From Streptomyces capillispiralis (GTDB taxonomy: Bacteria > Actinomycetota > Actinomycetes > Streptomycetales > Streptomycetaceae), in contig NZ_VIWV01000001.1 in the NCBI RefSeq assembly GCF_007829875.1, positions 1,798,001 through 1,862,000 of the forward strand: DNA of 64,000 nucleotides, written 5' to 3'. Within the stretch, counting starts at the first letter, position 1. Each line of letters opens with the position of its first letter. The notes under the pieces were generated by a model, which had not been told where the DNA came from, did not search any database, and saw nothing but the letters and a program-made list of their open reading frames with translations. The translations under genes were made by a program, and so were the position numbers. This document shows, in pieces, positions 16,889 to 25,099 of the stretch.

Positions 16889-18166
16889 TCAGTTCTCCTG
16901 CGCGAGGCGCTCGTTGATCTCGGACTCGACGTCCTTGGCCGCGTCGGCCGGGGACTTGCCCTTCAGTACGGCGGTCATGTACGCCTTGATCGGGTTGGGG
17001 GTGTTCTCCACCGCGGCCCACTGCGGGATCAGCGGGGTGGTGCCGCCCACCGCTGCGGCCGGGGCGGCGGCCTCGGCGACCGCGTTGCCCGCCAGGTTGC
17101 CCTCCAGCGACTTCTTGTTCGGGATGACGCCGTTGGCCTTGGCGAGGGCGCCCTCGAACTCGTCGGACAGGACGACCTTCAGGAACTCCTTGGCCAGTTC
17201 CTGCTTCTCGCTGCCCGCGGCGACGGCCAGGTTGGAACCGCCGAGGAAGACGCCCTCCGGCTTGTCGGCGCTCTCACCGGGGATGGTGAAGTAGCCGAGG
17301 TCCTTCTCGATGGCCTTGTTGGCCGCGACGGCGGTCGCCGCCTCCCAGCCCATGCCGATGAACGCGCCGGTCTTGCCCTTGGCGAAGACCTCGGCCTGCT
17401 GCGGGGTGGCCTCGTCCTTGTCCTTGGGGGCGGTGGAGAAGGAGGCGTACTTCTCGTAGATCTCCATCGCCGCGGTGACCTTGGGGTCGGCGAGGTTGGA
17501 GACGTACGTGTCGCCGTCCTTCTTCACCAGGTCGGCGCCCTGGCCGATGATCAGGCCGTCGAAGAAGTACCAGTTCTGGCCGGGCATGTAGATCGGCTCG
17601 GCGTCGGTCTTCTTGTCGATGGTCTCGAGGGCGGTGAAGAACTCGTCACGCGTCTTGGGCGTGTCCTTGATGCCGGCCTCGGCCCAGATCTTCTTGTTGT
17701 AGATGACGACGCGGTTGGCGAAGTACCAGGGGGCGGCGTACTGCTTGTCCTCGAAGATGGAGGACTGGTTGACCGAGTCGGTCCACTCGGCGCCGATCTC
17801 CTTCTTCAGGTCCTCCAGTTCGGCGAGTCCGCCGGTGGCCGCGTAGGCGGGGGTCTGGGTGTTGCCGATCTCGATGACGTCCGGCGGGTTGCTCTCGGAG
17901 AGGGCGGTGGTGACCTTCTGCTGGATGCCGTCCCACTTCTGGGTCTCGAACTTGACCTTGGCGCCGGTCTTCTTCTCGAAGGCGGCCTGGACGTCCTTGC
18001 TCCAGTCGGCGGGCGCGGAGCCGTCCATCGTCCAGACGACGAGGGTCTGCCCCTTGTAGCTGTCCGGCCCCGCGCTCTTGCCGCTGTCACCGCCGTCGTC
18101 GCCGCACGCAGCGACGGAGAACAACATGCCCGCGACCCCGATCGCGGCTATCAGCTTGCGCTTCAC
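16889..18166 (-). CDS. Sugar ABC transporter substrate-binding lipoprotein
   Basis: A 425-residue solute-binding protein of the carbohydrate family 1 type. Residues 1-21 are a lipoprotein signal (VKRKLIAAIG..., lipobox SVAAC with Cys21). The mature part has TLVVWTMDGSAP near the start, PPDVIEIGNTQTPAYAATGGLAEL (about 85-108), and a late GVFLGGSNLAVAAGSEKQELAKEFLK block, typical of N-acetylglucosamine/chitobiose-type binders. GTG 18166 has a strong GAGGAGG ribosome site, so the 19-residue upstream extension is dropped. It is first in the leftward uptake operon and faces the divergent DasR-like regulator across a region holding three dre-like sites. The exact sugar is not determinable from sequence. 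Confidence 0.92.
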   Translation of the reverse strand: MKRKLIAAIGVAGMLFSVAACGDDGGDSGKSAGPDSYKGQTLVVWTMDGSAPADWSKDVQAAFEKKTGAKVKFETQKWDGIQQKVTTALSESNPPDVIEIGNTQTPAYAATGGLAELEDLKKEIGAEWTDSVNQSSIFEDKQYAAPWYFANRVVIYNKKIWAEAGIKDTPKTRDEFFTALETIDKKTDAEPIYMPGQNWYFFDGLIIGQGADLVKKDGDTYVSNLADPKVTAAMEIYEKYASFSTAPKDKDEATPQQAEVFAKGKTGAFIGMGWEAATAVAANKAIEKDLGYFTIPGESADKPEGVFLGGSNLAVAAGSEKQELAKEFLKVVLSDEFEGALAKANGVIPNKKSLEGNLAGNAVAEAAAPAAAVGGTTPLIPQWAAVENTPNPIKAYMTAVLKGKSPADAAKDVESEINERLAQEN

Positions 18167-18265
18167 GCGCCACCCCTCCTCAGGAATGCCTTGCACACCC
18201 ACGCCCTCGGCGGTGACCCTCACAACGGCGCAACAGCTCGGCGGGCTGGGACCCGGCTTCCTCTA

Positions 18266-18281
18266 AATGGTTTAGACCAGC
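18266..18281. promoter_or_regulatory. dre-like operator 1
   Basis: AATGGTTTAGACCAGC matches the known DasR-responsive consensus ACTGGTCTAGACCAGT at 13 of 16 positions, with both inner half-sites intact except one base. Confidence 0.8.
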
Positions 18282-18289
18282 AAGGGGAG

Positions 18290-18305
18290 CTTGGCCTAGA
18301 CCTAT
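18290..18305. promoter_or_regulatory. dre-like operator 2
   Basis: CTTGGCCTAGACCTAT keeps the central TGG-CTAGACC core of the dre consensus; the outer bases of the right half are degenerate. Confidence 0.65.
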
Positions 18306-18399
18306 GGCTCTGTCAAGGGCCGTACAAACACGGGCCGATAACGCCTCCGACCCCCCTGAAGGACCCGTAGAACTCCGCACAAACGGGGACGGGTCGAGG

Positions 18400-18415
18400 G
18401 TTGGACTAGACCAAA
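18400..18415. promoter_or_regulatory. dre-like operator 3
   Basis: GTTGGACTAGACCAAA keeps TTGG-CTAGACCAA symmetry. It lies 124 bases before the DasR-like start, at or near the -35 zone of a TATAAC -10 candidate. Confidence 0.7.
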
Positions 18416-18538
18416 AAGAGGACTCACCGTTATAACAGGATCGCCGAGCGTGCGGCGCCGATCACGGCCGCCCGCCGACGTGCACCGCGGCCGGCGCCTG
18501 CCGTCCGCGCGCCGGACACCGCAGCCGGAAGGCAGGTC

Positions 18539-19303
18539 ATGAGCACGGACGTCAGCAGCGCCCAGGCGGACACGGGGGCGCCGGGCCGCGCCGGTCGCGT
18601 CCCGAAGTACTACCGCATCAAACAGCGGTTACTGCAGATGACCGACGAGCGCACACCGGGCTCACCCATGCCGGCCGAGCGCCTGCTCGCCGTCGAGTTC
18701 CGCACCTCCCGCACCACCATCCGCAAGGCGTTGCAGGAGCTGGTGGGTGAGGGCCGGCTCGACCGGATCCAGGGCAAGGGCACGTTCGTCGCCCGGCCGA
18801 AGGTCTACCGGACGCTCCAGCTGACCTCGTACACCGAGGACATGCGGGCCCAGGGGCTCAACCCCGCCTCACAGGTGCTCGACATCGGCTACGTCCCCGC
18901 CGGCGAGGACCTGGCGGCCCTGCTCGACATGGAGCCGGGGGACCGGGTCCTGCGCATCGAACGGCTGCGGCTGGCGGGCGGCGAGCCGATGGCGATCGAG
19001 GCGACGCACCTGTCCGCCCGGCGCTTCCCGGCGCTGCGCCGCAACCTGAGCCGCTACACCTCGCTCTACACCACCCTCGCCGAGGTGTACGGCGTACGGC
19101 CGGCCGAGGCGGACGAGACGATCGAGACCTCCCCCGCGACCCCGCGGGAGGCCGGGCTGCTCGGCACGGACGTGGGCCTGCCGATGCTGCTGCTGTCCCG
19201 CCACTCACGGGACGAGGAGGGCCGGCCGGTGGAATGGGTCCGCTCGGTGTACCGCGGCTCGCGCTACAAGTTCACGGCCACCCTGCGCCGGCCGCGGCCC
19301 TGA
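18539..19303 (+). CDS. GntR/HutC-family regulator, DasR-like, TTA-containing
   Basis: A 254-residue transcription factor strongly resembling DasR. A winged HTH occupies residues 20-88 ([45 protein letters not shown]), followed by a UTRA ligand domain (about 100-250; [48 protein letters not shown]). DasR is the GlcNAc-phosphate-responsive master regulator of amino-sugar uptake and development in Streptomyces. Several positions differ from the S. coelicolor DasR sequence as I remember it, so this may be a paralogue rather than DasR itself. Codon 31 is TTA (18629-18631), in the first helix of the HTH domain. Nearby dre-like sites suggest it controls the divergent transporter, the aldo/keto reductase and the distant hexosaminidase. 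Confidence 0.88.
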   Translation: MSTDVSSAQADTGAPGRAGRVPKYYRIKQRLLQMTDERTPGSPMPAERLLAVEFRTSRTTIRKALQELVGEGRLDRIQGKGTFVARPKVYRTLQLTSYTEDMRAQGLNPASQVLDIGYVPAGEDLAALLDMEPGDRVLRIERLRLAGGEPMAIEATHLSARRFPALRRNLSRYTSLYTTLAEVYGVRPAEADETIETSPATPREAGLLGTDVGLPMLLLSRHSRDEEGRPVEWVRSVYRGSRYKFTATLRRPRP

Positions 19304-19336
19304 CGGAGCGTCACCCGAGGTGGACGGTCGGCCAGG

Positions 19337-19352
19337 ATTGGCCTAGACCTTT
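19337..19352. promoter_or_regulatory. dre-like operator 4
   Basis: ATTGGCCTAGACCTTT lies 63 bases before the aldo/keto reductase start. It shares the TTGGCCTAGACCT core with operator 2, which supports a common repressor. Confidence 0.68.
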
Positions 19353-19414
19353 GAGCGTCGCGGGAGGTATACACGGGGGGACCATCCGGCTCCCATCCCA
19401 AGGACCCACACCCC

Positions 19415-20353
19415 ATGGCCATCCCGCAGCGCACCATCGTTCTCGGCACGTTGGGCTTCGGTACGAGCGTCGACCAGGAGACGTCGTTCCGGATCCTGGA
19501 CCGGTTCACCGAACTGGGCGGCACCGCTCTCGACACGGCCAACAACTACGCCTTCTGGGCCGACGGCGCCAACGGCGACGAGAGCGAACTCGTCCTCGGC
19601 GCCTGGCTCGCCGACCGCGGCGCGCGCGACAGCGTGTCGATCGGCACCAAGGTGGGCGCCCGGCCCTCCGTCCCCGGCGGCGGCCTGGAGTCCGCCGAGG
19701 GACTGTCGGAGAAGGTGATCCGGGCGGCGCTGGAGGACAGCCTGCGCCGGCTGCGCACCGACCGCGTGGAGGTGTACTGGAGCCACATCGAGGACCGCTC
19801 CGTCCCCCTCGACGAGACCGTGCACGCCCTCGCCGACCTCGTCGACAGCGGCAAGGCCGGTGAGCTGGGGGTGAGCAACCACGCGGTCTGGCGCGTCGAG
19901 CGGGCCCGTGCCCTCGCGGGCGACCGGCCCCGCTACACCCACCTGCAGTACCGGTACTCCTACCTGCAGCCCCGCCTCGACCTGCCGCTGCCGTCGTCGG
20001 CGCACGTCCACGTCACCTCCGAGCTGCTCGACTACGCGCGCAGCGAGCCGGATCTGCGTCTGTGGGCGTACAGCCCGCTGCTGTCGGGCGGTTACACCCG
20101 CGCCGACGTGGAGATCCCGGCCGCCTACGACCACCCGGGCACCGAGCCCCGGCTGACCGCGTTGCGCGAGGTCGCCGACGAGGTGGGCGCGACGGTGAAC
20201 CAGGTGGTGCTCGCCTGGCTGCTGGACCACGATCCGCGGATCCTGCCGATCGTCGGGGTCAGCCGGGTCGCCCAGGTCGAGGAGGCGATGGGGGCGCTCG
20301 ACGTCGTACTGGACCCCGGGCAGCGCGAGCGCCTCGACCGAGCGGGCCGCTGA
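19415..20353 (+). CDS. Aldo/keto reductase, linked to the amino-sugar locus
   Basis: A 312-residue aldo/keto reductase. The barrel start is ILGTLGFGTSVDQETSF, with the catalytic Asp/Tyr region GGTALDTANNYAFW (Asp and Tyr near residues 39 and 44), the lysine in SIGTKVGARPS (about 76) and the histidine in VYWSHIEDRS (about 116). The NADP-binding C-terminal part includes GVSRVAQVEEAM. Members reduce sugar or keto aldehydes with NADPH; here a sugar-derived substrate is likely because a dre-like site precedes the gene and the DasR-like regulator is immediately upstream. The start ATG has an AAGGA ribosome site at a slightly long spacing. It converges with the next gene. Confidence 0.9.
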   Translation: MAIPQRTIVLGTLGFGTSVDQETSFRILDRFTELGGTALDTANNYAFWADGANGDESELVLGAWLADRGARDSVSIGTKVGARPSVPGGGLESAEGLSEKVIRAALEDSLRRLRTDRVEVYWSHIEDRSVPLDETVHALADLVDSGKAGELGVSNHAVWRVERARALAGDRPRYTHLQYRYSYLQPRLDLPLPSSAHVHVTSELLDYARSEPDLRLWAYSPLLSGGYTRADVEIPAAYDHPGTEPRLTALREVADEVGATVNQVVLAWLLDHDPRILPIVGVSRVAQVEEAMGALDVVLDPGQRERLDRAGR

Positions 20354-20447
20354 CGACGGCGCGGCGCGGGGACGGCGGCCCCCGCGGGGGCGGCCGGAGG
20401 GTGGGTGGTGGCGGGGCGCGGTTCCCGTGTCCCGGCACCGCCCGGTC

Positions 20448-21566
20448 TCAGCGGGCGAGCGACACCACCAGCCGTTGCGCCTTGTGGTCGGAGAGCCCGC
20501 GCGGGTCCACGAAGTCGTAGCGGTGCACGCGCAGCGCGTCGTCGGTGAACGCCCAGTCGAGCCGCCACAGTTCCAGCCCCTCGCTGTTCCAGGTGAGGGG
20601 GAGGACGGTCGCGGAGGCGGGCAGGGCGTCGTGGAGGGTGTCACGCAGCGGGTCCAGGTCGCGCATGGCCGGGGTGGTGTTGAAGTCCCCCGCGACGAAC
20701 ACCGGGTGGGGGTTGTCCGTCACGTCCCGCAGCAGGGCCGCGTAGTGCGCCCGGCGCTCGGCGTCCCGTGTCCGGATCTCGTCGTAGAAACCTCCACTCA
20801 GGACGCCTCGCTCGATGTCGAGCTGGACGGGCACGTGGACGTTGTAGAACGAGACCACCCGGCCCCGCACCGACACGTCCGTGCGCAGCACCTTGCCCCG
20901 CTCGAACGTCTCCCGCCAGGGCGTGCCCGGGCGTATGTCCCGGCCCGGTCCGACCGGGGGGCGGGCGACGACGGGGAACCGTGACAGGGTCACCTGCTCC
21001 CCCAGCACCGCCACGTGGTATCCGGGGAACTCCGCGCGCACGCGGTCCAGTTCGTCGATCGGGGCGGGCCGGCCGTCGACCCATGCCAGGTACTCCTGCA
21101 GCAGGTAGACGTCGGCCCGCTCGGCCTTGAGGTAGCGGTAGAACGCCTCGGGATCGTCCGCGGTGTCCCAGTACTTGGTGTTCCACGCGACCACGGTGAG
21201 CGCGTCCGCGGGCGCGGGTCCGGGCCGCCCGCCCGGCGTCAGGGCCGCCCAGTTCACCCCGGCGCGGGTGAGTCCCGACAGCAGCAACAGCACCAGCACG
21301 GCCACCAGCGGCCGGCGCACCCGGCGGGGTCCGGCGCGCAGGCCGAACGCCAGCAGCACCAGCGGTACGGCGACGAAGCAGAGCGGCGGCACCAGGTCGG
21401 GAACCAGCCACAGCCACCAGCGGCCGCCGAGCGCGAGGTTGAGCAGCGAGTACAGCGCCCACGACGCGGTGAGGCAGATCAGCACCGCGGAGCCGACGCC
21501 CCGCCGGCGCCCGGGGCGCGGCGGGGCCGGAGCGGGGGGCGGAAGGGTTTCGGAGGTGGCCGTCAT
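20448..21566 (-). CDS. Membrane-anchored EEP-family phosphoesterase, copy 1
   Basis: A 372-residue endonuclease/exonuclease/phosphatase superfamily protein with three N-terminal hydrophobic segments (about 25-115) and an extracytoplasmic-looking catalytic domain. EEP motifs are VVAWNTKYWD (about 127), LLQEYLAW (Glu, about 155), GDFNTTPAMRDL (about 297) and the C-terminal catalytic GLSDHKAQRLVV (about 360). Such proteins cleave phosphodiesters in lipids, sugar nucleotides or nucleic acids. Context in an envelope-glycan cluster favours a lipid or polyprenyl-phosphate type substrate, but this is inference. It is transcribed away from the glycosyltransferase gene at 21731. A paralogue with the same topology is at 28124-29338. 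Confidence 0.88.
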   Translation of the reverse strand: MTATSETLPPPAPAPPRPGRRRGVGSAVLICLTASWALYSLLNLALGGRWWLWLVPDLVPPLCFVAVPLVLLAFGLRAGPRRVRRPLVAVLVLLLLSGLTRAGVNWAALTPGGRPGPAPADALTVVAWNTKYWDTADDPEAFYRYLKAERADVYLLQEYLAWVDGRPAPIDELDRVRAEFPGYHVAVLGEQVTLSRFPVVARPPVGPGRDIRPGTPWRETFERGKVLRTDVSVRGRVVSFYNVHVPVQLDIERGVLSGGFYDEIRTRDAERRAHYAALLRDVTDNPHPVFVAGDFNTTPAMRDLDPLRDTLHDALPASATVLPLTWNSEGLELWRLDWAFTDDALRVHRYDFVDPRGLSDHKAQRLVVSLAR

Positions 21567-21730
21567 ACGTCCTCGGGCGGGCGGTCGTACGGGTCTCGGG
21601 CGAACACGCGGCCGAACAGTAGCAGCGCCCGGCGCCCTCCCCGGGGCGCCCGCAGGCCGGCGCGACGGCCGCCGGGGGACGATACAGAACCGATAACGGT
21701 CCGATACGCAGCGCGACCGACACTACCCGC

Positions 21731-22732
21731 ATGCCGCCTTCCGTATCGGTCGTCATCCCAGCTCACAACGCCTCCCGGACCCTCGCCGCCTGCCTGGAGT
21801 CCGTCTACGCCCAGACCCGTGCGGTCCACGAGGTGATCGTGGTGGACGACGGCAGCACCGACCGGACGGGCGAGATCGCCCGGGGCTTCCCGTGCACGGT
21901 GATCCGGCTGGAGCCCAACCGCGGTGTCTCGGCGGCCCGCAACACCGGCATCGCGGCCGCCACGGGCGACATCCTGTTCTTCCTCGACTCCGACGAGGCG
22001 CTCACCCCCGGCTCGGTCGCGGCCGCCGTGGAGATCCTGGCCGCGGACCCGGACTGCGGGTGCGTACACGGCGTGATCGCGCCGGACCCGCTGTTCGACG
22101 ACGGCCCGGTGGAGCGGTACAAGGTGCTGCACGCCCACTGGTGGCGGGCCCGCGGCGTGGGCGAGGTGGAGACCGCGTTCTTCGCCCAGGCCGCCGTGCC
22201 CCGGCGGGTGTTCGAGGTGGTGGGCGGGTTCGACGAGCGGCTGCGCGACTCGGAGGACCTGGAGTTCAGCGACCGGCTCGCCCCGCGCTTCCGCATCGTG
22301 CTGACCGACCGGATCGTGGCCCGGCACGACGAGGAGCACGAGCTGGGCGCCCTGCTCGCCGAGACGTTCCGCCGCGCCCTGCTGCTGGTGCCCGCGCTGC
22401 GGTCGGCGCGGCGCGGCGGACGCCGCAACCTCACGGCCAACAGCCCCGCCTCGGTCGCCGCGGCGGCCCTGTTCCTCCTCACGCTGCCGCTCGCCCCCTG
22501 GTTCCCCCCGGCCCCCGTGGCGGGGCTGGCCGCGTTCTGCGCCGCCAACCTGGGACTGCTGCGGTTCGCCGCACGACACCGGGGCGCCGGGTTCGTGCCG
22601 TTCTTCACCGCCGTCCATCTGGCCACCCACGCCGCCCTGTTGAGCGGCGCCGCGCTCGGCGCCCTGCGCGCGCCGGCCGGCCGGACGGCCGCCGGCGGGA
22701 ACGCCGCCGTGCGCCGGGAGCCGAGCCGGTGA
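21731..22732 (+). CDS. Family 2 glycosyltransferase with C-terminal membrane segments, copy 1
   Basis: A 333-residue GT2 enzyme. GT-A motifs are VSVVIPAHNASRTL (residue 5 on), VVDDGSTDRTG (about 38), NRGVSAARNTGIAAA (about 62) and the metal-binding FLDSDEALTP (about 82). A DSEDLEFSDRL acceptor-region motif follows at about 175. Two to three hydrophobic helices lie after residue 235 (SVAAAALFLLTLPLAPWF, then a second pair), placing it at the inner membrane. The ATG has almost no ribosome site, so translation may be leaderless or weak. The stop is fused to the flippase-like gene (GTGA), starting a rightward operon. Donor and acceptor are unknown; a polyprenyl-phosphate acceptor is plausible from the neighbours. 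Confidence 0.9.
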   Translation: MPPSVSVVIPAHNASRTLAACLESVYAQTRAVHEVIVVDDGSTDRTGEIARGFPCTVIRLEPNRGVSAARNTGIAAATGDILFFLDSDEALTPGSVAAAVEILAADPDCGCVHGVIAPDPLFDDGPVERYKVLHAHWWRARGVGEVETAFFAQAAVPRRVFEVVGGFDERLRDSEDLEFSDRLAPRFRIVLTDRIVARHDEEHELGALLAETFRRALLLVPALRSARRGGRRNLTANSPASVAAAALFLLTLPLAPWFPPAPVAGLAAFCAANLGLLRFAARHRGAGFVPFFTAVHLATHAALLSGAALGALRAPAGRTAAGGNAAVRREPSR

Positions 22733-23712
22733 AGCGCCGGCTGCGCGCGCTGCTCACCCCGGCCGTCGTGCTGACGGCGCTGGTCTTCGTCGGCCTCGCA
22801 CTGCGCGAGGACGGCCCGCGGGCGGCCCGCGCGCTGGCCCGGCCGGAGGCCGTGCCGCTGCTGGCCGCGGCGGTGGCCGCCAACGTCGCGGGGCTGGTGC
22901 TCGCCGTGCACGCCTGGCGGGTGCTCATCCCCGGCGAGCACGCCGTGCGGGGCCTGTACGCGGCGAAGATCTACTTCCTGGGCCAGCTCAGCAAGTACAT
23001 CCCCGGACGCGTCTGGGGCGTGCTCACCCATGTCGCGCACGGCCGCGCCGTCGGGGTGCCCGGAGCGCAGATGACCTCCGCGTACGTCCTGAGCCTGGCC
23101 CTGACGCTGCTCACCGGGGCGGGGGTCGCCCTGCTCGCGGCGCCCGCCGCGATGCCCGGCACCTGGCCGTGGCTGCTCCTGCCGGCCCTGGGGCTCGCCG
23201 CCTGTGTGGTGCGGCCCGCGCTGGCGACCCGGCCGGTGACGGCGCTGGCCAGGAGGCTGCGCCGGCCGGTGCGGGTGCCCGACGACGCGACGGTCCGGCG
23301 GGCCATGCTGCTGGCCGTCGCCTCCTGGCTGGTCTCCGGCGCCCACCTGTGGTTCGTGGTCCTCGCGCTGGACGCGCCGGTGTGGCGTAGCGCGGGCCCG
23401 GCGGTCGGCGCCTTCGCCCTGGCCACGGTGGTCAGCAGCCTGGCGCTGATCGTGCCGGACGGGTGGGGGGTGCGGGAGCTGACCATCACCGCCGCGCTCG
23501 CCGTCGTCCTGCCCGGCGGCGCCGCGGTGACCGCCGCCCTCGCCAGCCGGCTCGTCTGTGTCGTGGCCGAACTGGGCAGTTCGGCCGTCGTCCTCGCCTG
23601 GGCCCGGTTCCGGGGCGCCCCCGGACCACCCGTGAGTCCGCGGCCCGCAACGGCGCGGCCCGTGAGCCCGCAGTCCGTGACTTCGATGGGAGAAACCCGT
23701 GTACACCCTTGA
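22729..23712 (+). CDS. Lysylphosphatidylglycerol synthase-type (UPF0104) flippase-like membrane protein
   Basis: A 327-residue polytopic protein with about eight transmembrane helices, of the 'lysylphosphatidylglycerol synthase TM region / UPF0104' fold. Characteristic pieces are the IYFLGQLSKYIPGRVWGVL segment (about 83-101) and the late LIVPDGWGVRELTI motif (about 240), both hallmarks of this family. The catalytic synthetase half of MprF is absent, so lipid or polyprenyl-linked glycan flipping is the likelier role. GTG 22729 overlaps the GT2 stop; its own 3' end overlaps the aminotransferase start by 14 bases, so the genes are tightly packed. The substrate is inferred from the surrounding glycolipid genes. 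Confidence 0.86.
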   Translation: MKRRLRALLTPAVVLTALVFVGLALREDGPRAARALARPEAVPLLAAAVAANVAGLVLAVHAWRVLIPGEHAVRGLYAAKIYFLGQLSKYIPGRVWGVLTHVAHGRAVGVPGAQMTSAYVLSLALTLLTGAGVALLAAPAAMPGTWPWLLLPALGLAACVVRPALATRPVTALARRLRRPVRVPDDATVRRAMLLAVASWLVSGAHLWFVVLALDAPVWRSAGPAVGAFALATVVSSLALIVPDGWGVRELTITAALAVVLPGGAAVTAALASRLVCVVAELGSSAVVLAWARFRGAPGPPVSPRPATARPVSPQSVTSMGETRVHP

Positions 23713-25099
23713 CGACGCCGAACGGCTCGCGGTCGGCGAGGTGCACGACCTCTACCGACGGCATGTGAACAAGAGCCAGGTCTCCCTGATGACCTCGTTC
23801 GGTTTCGGCCGCGAACTGGTCGACCACGCCGAGGGCGCCTATCTGACGCTCAAGGACGGGCGCCGCGTCCTCGACATGACCGGCGGGGTCGGCGTCCTCA
23901 ACCACGGCCACAACCACCCGCGCGTCCTCGCCGTCCGGGAACGGTTCGCCCGTGACCGGCGGATGGAGGTCCACAAGACGTACTTCTCGCCCTACCTGGC
24001 GGCGCTCGGCCACAACCTGGCGGAGGTGCTGCCCGGCGACCTCTCCATGTCGTTCCTGCCCAACTCGGGCGCCGAGGCGGTGGAGGGAGCGGTCAAGCTC
24101 GCCTACAAGTACCACGCCGGCACCCGGCAGACGGTGCTGCGCGCGGACTGCGCCTTCCACGGCAAGCTGCTCGGCTCGGGCGGGCTGACCGGCCAGAGCC
24201 AGTTCCCCTTCCCGACCATCCCCGGCGTCGACACCTTCCGGTACGGCGACCTGGACTCGGTGCGCGAGGCGATCGGACGGCACCCCGGGGACGTGTACGC
24301 GATCCTCGTCGAGCCGTTCAGCGCCTCCACCATCCAGTGGTGCTCGGAGCACTTCCTGCGCGGACTGCGCGAGTTGTGCACCCGGCACGACATCGTGCTG
24401 GTCTTCGACGAGATCTACACCGGGTGGGGCAAGACGGGCAGCATGTTCTACTTCATGCGGTACCCGGGGCTCCTGCCGGACGTGGTCACCACCTCCAAGT
24501 CGTTCGGCGGCGGCAAGTCCTCGATCTCCGCCTACGTCGCCCGGGAACCGGTCTTCCGCAAGGCGTACGACAATCTGGGCGACTCGCTGCTCAACTCCAC
24601 CTCCACGACGTACTACGGGTTCGGCGAGGAGTGCGCCACCGCCCTGGAGGCGGTCAACATCGCGGTGGAGGACGACTATCCGGCGCGCGCCCGCGCGCTG
24701 GAGGCCGTGCTGGAACCGGGACTGGCCCGGCTCGCCAAGGAACACCCCGACGCGATCGGCAGGGTGGCGGGCGCCGGTGCGCTGTGGGGCGTCTTCATCG
24801 ACGGCGGTCCCCGGGTGCTCGATTTGGTGGCGAAACTGGCGCCCGGCGGCATGGCCAGGGACCCGCAGTTCAAGACCAAGCTGGTGACCTGCGCGGTGAT
24901 CAGCGCCCTCTACGAGGACCACGACATCTTCGCCTACTACACCCTCAACGGGCGCAACCCGCTGATCCTCGGGCCCTCGCTGGTCACCGAGCCCGACGAG
25001 GCGGAGCGCACGGTGGACGCCCTGGGCGCGGTGCTGGAGCAGGGCCTCGGCCGTCTCGTGGCGCGTTTCGTCAAGCAGAAGGTGAGCTCGCAGTGGTGA
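23699..25099 (+). CDS. Class III PLP aminotransferase
   Basis: A 466-residue fold-type I aminotransferase of class III (EctB/acetylornithine-like). It shows GGVGVLNHGHNHPRV (about 61), SFLPNSGAEAVEGAVKLA (about 119), the PLP-contacting aspartate in VFDEIYTGWGKTG (about 238) and the Schiff-base lysine in TTSKSFGGGKSS (about 266). It starts at GTG 23699 with a GGGAGAAA ribosome site inside the end of the previous gene. In diaminobutyrate or sugar pathways such enzymes aminate an aldehyde or ketone with glutamate. Here, between flippase, epimerase and UbiA genes, it may install an amino group on a sugar or polyol headgroup. An ectoine function is unlikely because no ectA or ectC is nearby. Confidence 0.9.
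   Translation: MYTLDDAERLAVGEVHDLYRRHVNKSQVSLMTSFGFGRELVDHAEGAYLTLKDGRRVLDMTGGVGVLNHGHNHPRVLAVRERFARDRRMEVHKTYFSPYLAALGHNLAEVLPGDLSMSFLPNSGAEAVEGAVKLAYKYHAGTRQTVLRADCAFHGKLLGSGGLTGQSQFPFPTIPGVDTFRYGDLDSVREAIGRHPGDVYAILVEPFSASTIQWCSEHFLRGLRELCTRHDIVLVFDEIYTGWGKTGSMFYFMRYPGLLPDVVTTSKSFGGGKSSISAYVAREPVFRKAYDNLGDSLLNSTSTTYYGFGEECATALEAVNIAVEDDYPARARALEAVLEPGLARLAKEHPDAIGRVAGAGALWGVFIDGGPRVLDLVAKLAPGGMARDPQFKTKLVTCAVISALYEDHDIFAYYTLNGRNPLILGPSLVTEPDEAERTVDALGAVLEQGLGRLVARFVKQKVSSQW

Larger units (their letters stand above)
18167..18538. promoter_or_regulatory. Divergent promoter region between sugar uptake operon and DasR-like gene
   Basis: This 372-base gap contains three dre-like operators (18266-18281, 18290-18305, 18400-18415). 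The first two are 24 bases apart, closer to the binding-protein gene; the third is nearer the regulator, just ahead of a possible -10 (TATAAC, 18431-18436). The layout fits autoregulation plus repression of the transporter by the DasR-like protein. No gene is seen. Confidence 0.8.

Noticed and set aside
23699..25099. Ectoine-pathway EctB
   Set aside because: Class III aminotransferase motifs fit EctB broadly, but no ectA, ectC or ectD is adjacent, and the overlapping neighbours are glycolipid genes.
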